NCBI GenBank assembly: GCA_963970005.1
Contig: CAXAMN010004113.1
Location: 755,740-819,739, forward strand
Length of the DNA: 64,000 nt
Direction of reading: 5' to 3'
DNA from: Durusdinium trenchii
Taxonomy: Eukaryota > Sar > Dinophyceae > Suessiales > Symbiodiniaceae
Below, piece by piece: positions 24,017-34,500 of this stretch; position 1 is the stretch's first letter, and each line of letters begins with the position of its first letter. The translations under genes were made by a program, and so were the position numbers. The notes beneath the pieces are model-generated. The model searched no databases. It saw only the letters and a program-made list of their open reading frames with translations, and was not told the DNA's origin.

Positions 24017-25520
24017 ACGTTGTTGTTGTTGTTGCTGTTGTTTGTGAGATCACACGAGGGAGTACCCTGGCACGTTTGGAGAAGTTGTGACCATTTTTGG
24101 AGTATGGTATGGTACAGGGAACTGAATTGACAGCACGCACCTTGTCTAGGACAAGAATCAGGTGGGGAGGTTTTTCCTGTGCAGCAAAGGGCACGTGGTT
24201 CTACTCGTGGTTCTATAGATTCTGCAATTCAAATTGCAGCGTCGTTGGTGGACCATATGGTCCATAAGCACCTATCAAGAATCGAGGCCAGGAATCCATC
24301 CAACTCTTGGTCACGGCTTGAGCTGTGGGGTGCTGTTGGGTGTGGTATGGTGTTGTAATCTCACGGCCCTTTGGGAGGCTGGGTTGAGACAGATTGCTGA
24401 CTCACCTGGCGAGCCAGGTGTTCCATTCGCTGCGAGCCATGTTCTTCAGCTTTGCAGGGTTACTCTCCCTGGAGCCCAGTTTGTAGAGGAAAATGGTTTT
24501 CCAAGGGGCTATTCTCCACCTCATTTTAGTTCCAGGGTAGTTTCTTGCTTTTGATTCAGAACGACTGACGGGTGACGTGTGATCACCCAACTCAACACAC
24601 CAAAATCCCTCCAAACCGATAGACCCTCACACCCAACCCCTCCCCCGCCCAGAAACCCTCTCCTTCTGAAAAGCCTTCTTTCACGCTCACTGGAAGAATG
24701 CAGGATGTGCTTCCTCAACCTCCCCAGCCTCTCCTCCAGCCTCTCCACCCTCCCCGCGTGCTTTGAGGCTTCATCTCGGGTGGCGAGCTTCGACAGTCCA
24801 TGACGAACCTGGGTGAACGCCTGAACGACACGGAGGCTCGGGGTCAGGAACCAGCGGTCACTGGATGTTCGCAATGACCGGGGGTCAGTCAGGGTTCTCC
24901 CTGTCATCCACGTCAAATCCACTGTGATGTGTTAAGCTAGGGGTCTTTCATAGCTTCAGGGAGACCAGACACGCTTCTGTAGGAGGAGAGATGCTGTGTA
25001 CGGAGTATTGTGCTGGTTTGGAAAGTGGGAAGAGGTTCAGGCAGAGAGGGGTGACATTTGTGTGATTTCAATAGTGCAAAGGTCCATCATGTAAACCAAG
25101 AAAGGCCCAGCCATATAGTATATACTTTCAGACAGTCAGCTGCGCCAGACTCATGTCCCTAGCAGCTGCGGGTTCAGCACGTCGATGGTTTCGGTAGGTC
25201 GACTACCTGATCCAACGCCTCGGTCGGTGTGAAAGGCATTTTGTGTGATTTCTATCCATAGTGCATGGGAGACTAGACTGCGTCCACTTTGTCTGTCCTG
25301 GCCCCTTTGTGTTAGGCTGCGCTCCTTTCTGTGGTGTTTTCGCGAAAAACTGCCCCTGGTGTGTGACGTTCCTTTCTCGCTGTGTCCAACCGCACCGGGC
25401 TCGTGAAAAGGGCTCAACTTTTGTCATCAGGTGGATGAGATGATCAAAGAGGCAGATTTGGACGGAGATGGGCTCATCAATTATGATGAATTCGTGAGGA
25501 TGATGATGGCCAGCAAGTGA
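21454..25520 (+). CDS. calmodulin-like EF-hand protein, 148 aa, six exons
   Basis: Calcium sensor of the calmodulin type, presumably cytosolic. Exons 21454-21519, 21905-22007, 22466-22530, 23413-23467, 24768-24835 and 25431-25520 (TGA) sum to 447 nt in one frame, one residue short of canonical calmodulin. ATG 21454 gives [13 protein letters not shown], aligning with the calmodulin N-terminus. Loop 1 is [12 protein letters not shown], loop 3 DRDRDGFISGGE and loop 4 [12 protein letters not shown], all with acidic residues at 1, 3, 5 and 12. Loop 2, [12 protein letters not shown], lacks the Asp at 1 and Glu at 12 and probably does not bind Ca2+. The central linker is two residues shorter than usual, and the C-terminus is MMMASK. 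Donors in order: GA, GC, GA, GT, GC; every acceptor is AG|G. The divergence suggests a paralogue rather than the main calmodulin. Confidence 0.93.
21717..21814. repeat. 98-bp fold-back with CCCTAGGGCTCC / GGAGCCCTAGGG ends
   Basis: Perfect 12-bp terminal arms, with partial further pairing inside (CCTCAGGAGG, CGGAGGTGGG). It lies within intron 1 of the calmodulin-like gene. Size and CCCTAGGG termini match the element in the methyltransferase intron at 14003-14102, but the interior differs. Confidence 0.7.
22604..22656. repeat. GA-rich microsatellite
   Basis: An interrupted GA run in intron 3 of the calmodulin-like gene. Confidence 0.9.
23979..24043. repeat. TTG trinucleotide microsatellite
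   Basis: About 20 TTG units with two interruptions, in intron 4 of the calmodulin-like gene. Confidence 0.9.
24465..24537 (-). repeat. diverged copy of the 4846-4936 repeat
   Basis: Read on the minus strand it gives CCTGGAACTAAAATGAGGTGGAGAATAGCCCCTTGGAAAACCATTTTCC (broken here only by substitutions), closely matching the left arm and loop at 4846-4936, but the right arm is reduced to CTCCAGGGAG. It lies in calmodulin intron 4, upstream of exon 5. Confidence 0.7.
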
Positions 25521-26282
25521 GAAGAGGATGAACATGTATGGCCATCCAAGTGGGAGCCTATGAGAATGAATCAAGGCCAGAAGAAAGGCAGCGGGTGGTC
25601 TAAGGTGATTGTCATGTGAATACAACACCGAACCCCCAGAAAACATGAATCAGGTATGTGGCAAAGGATCCATGTAATAGCGGTTTTAGGGCCTTAGGAT
25701 GTCCTTCACTTTTGCGAGAGGGTGGCTTAGGGTTTGGTCACTTTCAATCCGAGCAGAACTGATGCTGCAGTAATATCTTTTCATTGTTCTGTTTAGGAAC
25801 TTTGACTTGAAGTGGTCCTTCTTGTGCAGGTTAGCCGGATAAATTGCGGTCGGGTCATGACGGTGGCGTTCAAGGTCATTACGGTGGTGTTTCTGTCGTG
25901 AGACAAACATGTCAAGATTGGTGAGTAGAAAGCACCTCCAGCACCATATGCTCACCTTTTCTCCTCTTAGCATGACTAAAAGACACAAGACATCCTGGAT
26001 AGACCTTGAAGTTGTTGAGGAACGGCAGCCCCATCCAAAAGAACTGGTGGGATGGTTTCACAATCACATAGGCTGTCACATAGGGATCATCTTGCGGAGG
26101 GTTCGCAATAGCATTGTCAGGTGCTGCAGAAATACTTGACCCAGGAGTTTGCAAGAAAGCCTTCCATATCCTTCCATCTACAGAGTTTCCAGTCAGTTCA
26201 TCGCTACAAGGGTGGAGGCCATCGCAGGCCATTGCTACTACAAAAAATGCAAGTTCTCCCTCAGAGACTCCGATAAAACCTG
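25521..26282. other. intergenic, no gene recognised
   Basis: 3' flank of the calmodulin-like gene. No exon was identified. The minus strand is open at 25912-26388, but codon bias does not support it. Confidence 0.35.
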
Positions 26283-26478
26283 CCGTGGAACCCACTGCCC
26301 GGCCGACCGCGTCTCTCGCGCGGGACTCTCGCCAAAGGCGACCTGTCCGCGCTTTGAACCCGTCCGTTCGGGGAAGCGTTTCACCCACCGGGCTGACGCC
26401 ACTGCGACATGGCCAACTCGTGCCCCATCGCGGTGGAAGAGCAACGACCTTAAAGAACCCCGAACTGGCTGGAAGAAA
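26283..26478 (+). CDS. candidate exon, unknown product
   Basis: GC-rich block whose best frame (CPADRVSRAGLSPKATCPRF, later PTRAPSRWKSNDLKEP and TGWKK) has very high GC3 and ends at a plausible GT donor (AAGAAA|GTGCGT). Basic and proline-rich. No family recognised; the start is approximate. Confidence 0.35.
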
Positions 26479-27354
26479 GTGCGTGATTTTTCAGTAGAGG
26501 GCGAGTTCTTCTGTGTTTTTGGGGATTGGACTCCGCACACTGGCTTGCACAAGACGTGGGTGCGATGTGACTCCAACTCGCTAACACAGAAGTGGAAACC
26601 CAATCCTCAAGAACCCTCACAAAGATGAATGTCTCCAAGCTCGTGCTCGTCCTTGTCTTAAGTCGCTAGCTTTACAGACCCTTTTTTGTTCTTGCTTTGA
26701 TTGACCAGCAGACAAGTTGAACCCCCTGGAAGACAACGTGCTTGTAGCCGCCGAGGGTCGTGTTTTTTCTCTCAGTGGCCGAGTTTCCCAAGAACCACGT
26801 GTAGCAACATCTGAGGTTAGCGGTAGGAGGTTGACTAGCTGGTGCCTCCTCCCGGAGCGACTGAGGGGAGCGACTGGGGGGTATCAATCTTCCAGAGCAG
26901 CTACAGTTCCCCAAGGAAAAGAAGAGCACAATGAATTCCTGCACGAAGAAGCGCCATGGCCTTTTTGGGGATTTGCCCCGCCATGGCGGTGAAGAGAAGG
27001 GTCATTAACCTTCCGGCAGCTCTTTTCGCCCCAAAAGCCATCTTCCCTTGTGTTGCACCCCGAAGTCGGGGTGAAGGACAGCAAGGGTACAAGAGTCATC
27101 ATGAAGGACAGGAAGCTCCACGGTGGAGAACTCTGGGGCGACCTCCTTACAGATGGAACTTGAGGTCGTATCCGTTTTTTGATCAAGAGGAGTCCTCCCC
27201 TCCCCCTCCGCCAAAAGAAGCTTCCAGAATAGATGGTTTCCAGATGGAAGTAGGTGGAAGGTAGGTGCAAGTCAGTGACCTGTTGCACTCAGAAAACACC
27301 CGGACATGCAGGGCACCCGGAACGCACGCATGTCCGGGGACCGAGTTCTCACAG
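26479..27354. other. sparse; possible exon near 27056-27160
   Basis: A GC-rich stretch at 27050-27163 opens a frame reading PEVGVKDSKGTRVIMKDRKL then HGGELWGDLLTDGT and TGA. It looks protein-like but overlaps open minus-strand frames and lacks a firm acceptor, so it is noted but not called. Confidence 0.3.
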
Positions 27355-27456
27355 GTCTGGGCACTGAGCTGGTGTCCGGGGACGTGTGGACGGTGGCTCG
27401 CGAAGTGGACAAGGCAACTCGAAAGAAGTGCTTGGATTTGGATTCGTCCGAAGATG
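27355..27456 (+). CDS. candidate internal exon, unknown product
   Basis: Bounded by CACAG|GT upstream and GATG|GTTTGAG downstream. The frame (LGTELVSGDVWTVAREVDKA, then KCLDLDSSEDG) is GC3-rich and soluble-protein-like. No domain is recognised and it could not be joined by phase to the flanking candidates. Confidence 0.4.
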
Positions 27457-28864
27457 GTTTGAGGATGTCGAGACACACACACACAAAGAAATCCCAACAC
27501 GTGAGCAGATCAAAACTCTTTTTTCAAAGGTCCTAGGCTACTTCTGACATGTTCACGTTTGTGGCACAGCACCACACGTTTGGGCAAGGACGCCAGATGT
27601 GAAGTCGGATTCATGACCTGCTCCAGCGTGTTGTGGTTCATTCTTTGAGTGCAAGTCTGTGAAGCTTTGGGATCCCCAAGAGCAGCTCCAGACGCTTCAA
27701 AACAGATTTATCGGTGTTGTGTTGTTTTCTAATTGCTACGTCAATAATGTATACATATGTCCAGGAATTTGCTGTGATCATGTGCAATCAACTCTGAATC
27801 TTTTTGTCACTGGAAGGCGCTGCAGCTTACCCATGTGCCGCCCCAGTATGGTTTGGAGCAACTTGGATGGAATAGTAACTACAGTCCGACGTTTTGGTTG
27901 TCTTTTGCTGTATTTCAGCAGATGAAATCAGTTGGCCCAAGCTACCCAAACTATGGCCAGGCCCCCCCCTGGAAACAACAATACCGACCCTGTTTGCTTG
28001 GTGCTTCAGGTGGAAAAGTACTTTCCAAAAGTGCCTCACCCTCCCCCTGGCAACAGCAGCTACAATCGGAGGCCATAAACCTCATTATATAGAATTCATT
28101 GCAACTTTTTGTTTGAGGCTGCATCGTGTACAAGTCATTTGCACAACCAGATGAGCACTCACATATGTGGCCGCCTTCACATGGGAGAGTTGGCTCGTTC
28201 ATGTGGTTGTTCATGCTTGGTATGGCATGTTTGACAGACTCGAAGGCCAGGACTGTTGTTAGCTAGTCGAACCTGGAGGTGCCCTCATGGTAAAGGCCGA
28301 TCATTTCTTTTCCCGGCCCTCAAACACCATGTAGCAATGTTGCTTGACCTCCCAGGTAGGTCAGGTAGGTCAACACTGGCATCCTGGTTTTGACACAGAG
28401 CCCACAGCCAAATTTCTCTTGAACCGTCTCAATGACAAATCCAGAGTGGTCGAGGATTTCCAGCATCAACAGCTTTCAATTCAGCGCAAAGCTCTTTTTG
28501 TCCCCACCTTAGGAAGGGAAAAGCAAAAGCTTACAATCCTCATTCCAGCCAAGCAAGTTATTTTTGTTCAACGTCAGTTTCTGTTCTTGACAGCCCAGTG
28601 ATCGTAGCCTCAATTGGCCTCATGATTTGCTAGATCCAGGCTGTCGAATGCCTTCTTCGGCTTGGAACGATCGGGGGCAATTCCAGGAGGGCCGGGGAGC
28701 TTGGAACGTCTGGGCCAGAGTTGGCTGGAGCCCCAAACCTGGAGCTGGAGCCACAAACCCTGATGTCTGGTAGTCTATTCTGTCCATCCTCTTGCCACTT
28801 CAAGATATATGATGTGGGACTGGCGCCATTCTGAATGTTTGACATGTTTTTGTATGTTTTTGTT
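27457..28864. other. no gene recognised
   Basis: Intergenic or intronic sequence without a GC3-biased frame or family motif. Confidence 0.35.
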
Positions 28865-28955
28865 TACCAGCACCCGACTCTACAAACAGGTCTCTGAAAT
28901 GGTGGCTTTTGACTTAAAAGTCGCAGGTGGTGACCTGTAGAGTCGGGTGCTGGTA
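28865..28955. repeat. 91-bp fold-back repeat with perfect 20-bp arms
   Basis: TACCAGCACCCGACTCTACA (28865-28884) is exactly inverted at 28936-28955 around a 51-bp loop. The length equals that of the fold-backs at 4846 and 47446, although the sequence is unrelated. Confidence 0.85.
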
Positions 28956-29367
28956 TACCTTTACAATTGCCTCTTCAATTGGAACGACAGACCGTTCCGC
29001 GCGCGAAAGCGGGGTTTCACCGGAAGCGAGGTGAAACGACGGTTCGATGGCCCGAAAGAAGTGATGTATTTGAAAGGATTTAGTATAATAAAGATAAGTA
29101 TATGTATAAGTATAAGTATTGTAATATCTAAATAAGTATTGCAATAATAGTATTGTATTTGATCTTGAGTATTGGAATATATTTCAGAGATGATATGCCA
29201 AAAGAAATTCACAGACCGTGCTGGATTGTCCCTCTACATTAGATTATATTTGTATACACATTTGTGTCTTGTAGCTTGGGATGGCCTTAGAGAGAGTGGG
29301 ACCCGGCCCGCCTCCTTTGACCAAACCGTCCTGACCTGAGCTTCCAAGCCCCCCAGGAGCCATTGAG

Positions 29368-29520
29368 GATTGCGCCTTGGGCATGGCGGTGCTGGTGTTG
29401 AATGCCCTGCCCCAAGCAGAACTTCGCTTTGGCACCAGGACGAGCCGGCCGTGGGATCCGAGCCCAATGATTCGCGACGAGATCGTGGAGGGATCCGAGT
29501 TCGCTGCTTCGCGCCGGTGG
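29368..29520 (+). CDS. candidate exon, unknown product
   Basis: AG|G acceptor (CATTGAG|GAT) and GT donor (CGGTGG|GTAGCT) enclose 51 codons with strong GC3 bias, including MAVLVLNALPQAELRFG, PWDPSPMIRDEIVEGSE and FAASRRW. The internal ATG at 29383 could be a start if this is a first exon. No family recognised. It may be an upstream exon of the glycosyltransferase gene or of a separate gene. Confidence 0.42.
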
Positions 29521-31563
29521 GTAGCTGTCGTTTTGCAAGGGGGTGTATTGTACTATATATATATATATTATATTAATATGTATAAACCCTGGAAAAAATG
29601 AAGGATCCGTGGCAAAATCAAGCCAGGAGGGCCAAGGAGTATTATATCCTTTATGAAGAACTTCTCAGACGCTTGAGCTGTGTGTGGGGGCGCAGAAGGC
29701 TGGGCTGAAGAAGGAAGAAAGGTAGGACCAGGTGAGCCTGTGAGCCAGGTGGCAGAAGGAAGATGTCACCGTATTTAGTATGTGCCACTGCGGCTTTTTT
29801 ACTCTCAATTAACATTAAGAGTCGGTCGGCGCATGTCGGTGCCTAAGAATCACTGAGAATTTCCTTGGTATTCATTTGCTGCTCGATGCGGGGCTAGGGG
29901 GCCCAGGCTTTAGCCACGATTGTTGAAGCATGTGAACAGCTGCGTGCGTGGCTCAATGTTACGACCCCCTGCCAGATGAGTTGGCCATTTCACTGCGACT
30001 GGCATCATAGCTTTTATGTGTTTTTTTTTATATACGATTGTTCACAACCCCTTTCTAATCACAAGTTCCTTGCACCTTGGCAGTTCTATGTTCGATTGGC
30101 TGTGTTCGGGTTACCCAGAGGAGCTGTGTTGCGCAAAAGCGCTGCTGTCACTATGGGCCAGGCTATGGGTAGTAAAATGTGTAAGGTGAAGAAGAGGTGG
30201 AAACATGTGGAAACAAAGTTGCGAACTTGTCCTGAAACATTGGAGGAGGTACTTGTGGGTCCCTGGACCAGATCTGCATCCATATTTCCAATCAAGGCAA
30301 AAGCCGCACCGGTCTCGAAAACGGTGTCCGGTCTCCCACGTCCCTCCATTTGTCACTCAGAAAAACCCCATTTCTTCGTCTCCACAGCAGAAGCAAGGAA
30401 GCTACGGGCATTTGTGGAATGCCTCGGGCTTCAAATGGAGCCTCAAGACCCACCAGTCCGTCCCTTTGCCGAGTTGTGGAGGGTCTGTGGTGTGGCGTCA
30501 ATGCATGGACTAGCAGCTAAGGCTTTGACATTGAAGATGTTTGAGCAACTTTTTGGGGTAGGTGCTTTGGCACGATCATCATTCCTAATCCTAATCCTCA
30601 TCCTCATCCTCATCCTCATCCTCCTCATCCTCCTCATCCTCCTCCTCCTCATCATCATCATCATCATGCACCATCGAACTAACACCCAGCCTGAACATGG
30701 AGACAAAGAAGGACCATATGTTGTTGCAAGCCGACCATTTCAAACTACTTGGCAGGGTCATTGGAACAGGTTCAGGCATGTTGTTTGTCAGTCTTGGTGT
30801 GATATCTTTCTGGAGAGAGGTGTAGTCGAGACAAGCTGTGAATACGAACCTGAAGCACTGACAGGACACGTAGGAGTGATAGCTTTCGAGTAGAGTAGAG
30901 CACTTGCAGATGGAAGATGAAGGAAGATGGTCTGGAAATTGGATAGAATCAAGTATATCTTGTACAACTGGAGTAGATTTTGCAGAAGGAAGATGAAGGA
31001 AGATTGTCTTGAGTTGCTTTGGGGAAGTGATACAGGATTAGCCTTTGACACGAGCAGAGATGTCGGCACGCATGCTGGTGCCAATGGCAGGAAGATGGAA
31101 GATGTAAGGATCAAAACTGAAGAGTTATCACCCGGAACAGGCTGGCTATCCTTTGATTCTGGGTCTTCGCCCACAAAGCTGCTTCGGATTGGATTTGAAT
31201 CTTGCCAGAGTCAGTGATGTCTTGGCGCTGGTCAATACATTTACAGTATTATCATGCATTTATTCCTATACATCCACTCAGCCAAACATGGCATGGGGGT
31301 TTGGACGTTCAGGGAGAGTGATATATGGTCCACCAAAAGACCACTCTACTACACATTACTACACGAGAGAGCGAGAGAGTGTTTGTTCCATACCTTTTGT
31401 TGATATCACTTCGGGCAAGTGTCAAGTGTGCTGCATCCACATCCTAGTGGTTGACTGTTACCTATATATTGTACAGCTGTAAGCACACCGTGACTCACAT
31501 TTGTTTGCTTTTTCATAATGATGTCCCATTACTGGTAGTGCAGAGTCATCATGAACAGCTGAC
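29521..31563. other. non-coding or unresolved; CATCCT/CAT microsatellite inside
   Basis: A long open frame (29976-30893) runs through an ATCCTC/CTCATC simple repeat at about 30583-30666 that yields a Leu/Ile run. Part of it (RKLRAFVECLGLQ, PPVRPFAELWRVCG) looks somewhat protein-like, but codon bias is weak, so it is not called. Confidence 0.3.
30583..30666. repeat. ATCCTC / CTCATC microsatellite
   Basis: An imperfect hexamer-to-trinucleotide repeat. It is the reason the surrounding frame stays open. Confidence 0.9.
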
Positions 31564-34500
31564 ATGCTCAGTCTGAGGAAGATTTTCGTCTATGAGACGG
31601 ACTTCGCCAGCAAGCCAGTGATTTGTAGCCAAGGGATGTTTGCCAGCGAGGTCTCTTGCCAGCAGTGCATGAAAAACGCGGCCTGGCTAGTGGCTAGTTG
31701 GTGCCTTGTGACGGAGCAACACGGGGTCGGAAGCATGCGTATTCCCCATGTATTCCGGGAGCTGTTCGGAGCTACAGTCCCCTCTAACCACTTGCTTGCG
31801 AGATGGTGTGTGGGAACATGGGTTGAATCTTGGATTGCGCGGGACGACCTGGACTGAGAATGCCCAGACATAAGAAAGAACCGCCCAAGTGTTTGGTGAC
31901 CGGTGGCTGAGGCAAATGATACCCCGTCACTCTCCCCCCCGGCAGGTGAGCAGTGGCAACCCGTGCGACCCAGACACTCCATGGAATATTTACCTACCTC
32001 CGGTTCAGAGGACCAATGTAGCCACACCATCCATGGAGTGTTTGGGATATGTGGCAAAACATCGCTTTATATACTGTTCACAAGACCGGCGACCATCTCA
32101 GGCGTTTTGAGCCTTTGCGCCGAGGTCTTCGTTCATCAATTTCTGCTGCACAGCTCATGCCACACTGAAGACCCCAACGAAGCTGATTTCTTCTTTGTGC
32201 CGGTCTACGCGGCCTGCGTGATGACCAAGGAGAAGAAGTTGGCAGATGAAGCTTGATCATTGGAGATCCGTTGCCGAGATTTTCCTACACCAAGACGTTT
32301 TGGAACTGACGCGGTCCATTCCGGGCAACGGCATGGAAGATCACAAGCAAATCCAGAAACACAAAAACACATTGGTTTTTGTACCCCAATGAATTTGGAG
32401 TTCACACTCCAAGTTTCATAAGACGTTCTTCTTAGATTTCTTAGGGCGGGTTACCGATCCAATCTTCGCCTTCTAAGCGACCAACTGTTTTACAAGACTT
32501 TTGACACTGCAGGTTGACTCTGGCCAACCATGGCGGGCATGGCCAGAAGCTGATAGACATTGATAGACCTCGCAATATATATATATATATCCATGGTTCA
32601 AGTCAAGGTTGGATTGTTTGTTTTTCTTCAGTCTCTCAAGTTTTACTTGGCACATCCATGTGGCCCACTTGGTCAGTGTTCGCTTCTTTGGGACACCGAG
32701 GCCCCCTTGAAACATGGCTTGATTTGGGCGAGGTCAAATCACAGAGCGCCATCAGCAATCAGCAACGCAGGGCCTCCACTCTTGGGGTGATATAACGAAT
32801 GGTGAGACTTGCTGAGCAGGCAGCTCAAACGATGTCTTCATACCCTGCATGTCCGGAATGAGACTTTGCTAAGGGCACCCTGGGTGCAAAGTGAGTCTCG
32901 ACTCTGAAAGCGAGTTATATGTTATATAAGGAGATGGATTTCTTCTACAAGGAGCTGGTGACGGAGAAGCTTCGGTATTTTCAGGACCAAGGAGGTCAAG
33001 ATCATATCTTCCTTTGGTCTTCCGAGCTTTTTGTTTGCACTGGTCACTAGTCGAGTCACGAACGTGTCACTAGTCATGAAAACGGGCAGGTCCTTCAAGC
33101 CATTGGACTACCGATCCTCAATATTCTGCCTCGATAGAAGTCCAATGCAACTGTTATTGGTAATTTATATAATCAGCACAATATACAATAGTAATAATCA
33201 GTTGTTAGTGGCATTTTTAATATACAGTATTGATAACGGTAATCCAGCACACGCCAATTGTAGGAGCATTGTTACTGGCATGTACTGCAATGTACTGTCA
33301 TATTCTATACCTGTCCAAATTTGTTGAAGGGAATCAGATTCCCCATGTTGTCAAGGACCTACGATTTCCCATCATGGGTGGATTACATCGCTGATTCGTT
33401 GTTTCTTTCAGTTGAAGCTGTGCCAATCGAGTGCGCCGTGGCAGCAGGGGAGCTCACCAGAGTCGAGGTGAAACTTGGTCAGATGATTTTAGATGTGCCT
33501 AGAACTGGTGGAACATCATCGTACTTGCCTACAAGAAAGGAAGGGTATATTCTTTGCAGTATACTTCTTGAATGAAACGGGGCTGGCCAACGGCAGTCCA
33601 GACGCATGATACGCATAAAAAAAACGGCAGTCAAGCACAGACGTGCCTAGCTATAGGTACAGACTTCGACTTTTTCTCTGAAGAGACGGCAGACAACTTT
33701 GGAGCTCATTGTCAGCATTGCCACTGGTGCTTCACCCGTTGGAAGGACTATGTGATCCCTGGCTTTGTTGACCCTCGGCTGGTTTCTTAGAAAGGAACTG
33801 TGCAGCTGTTCGGCATGTATGGACCCTATGTTCTTTTCCCGGCGCGGCCTTTTTCTTTCCGGCTCAGGAGAAGTGGAGCATCGAAAAGATGAGGGATCTG
33901 GAAAAATCACATGAAGAAAGGACCTTCACAGCCTGCTACTGGGCCGACTGGGCCGAGCCAGGATCGCCAAGAAGGAAGGATGGACTTGGGTTGGAGTGGA
34001 ACGGCCACACGGGCCCCGAAAAACAGGACCTATATCAATTGGATTCATATTCGACATCAGACTTTGCCACCAACTTTTTTTGTATGGCCTTTTTGGTGGC
34101 ATTCCTGAATCACAACTGGCCGTTTCCCTATACCTATCTCTGTTGGACGCTTGGATTTGAGCTTCCGGAGCATTGATGCTTCAATCTGTTTCATGCTGTC
34201 CAAGGTTATCATGGAGCAGACTCAGATGCCCTGGCCATCTACAAGTACGCCAATACCACGGCCACTTCGCTCGGGGCTCGGTCTTCGACCGGGTCCAGGG
34301 TCCGGGAGGGTGGGTCGAGGTGGGAGGATGATTCCGCTCCCTATGGATCCACTGCCACCGAACCTCAGAAGGTAGGCTTGGACCCTCCAAGACCTCCTGG
34401 CGCCTACATACTGTAGTCTCCAATCAACGTACCTGAGAAGGTATGTGGATCCACAGATGACTGTTACTTGGAAGTGAATAGTAGTGACTATAATTATAAT

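Noticed and set aside
23468..26265. Weak resemblance between 23470-23530 and the inverse of 26195-26265 (AFFVVA-like peptides)
   Set aside because: The nucleotide match is too diffuse to call a repeat by eye.
29976..30893. 305-codon plus-strand open frame
   Set aside because: It is kept open partly by an ATCCTC microsatellite that yields a Leu/Ile run. Codon bias differs from the real exons and no domain is seen.
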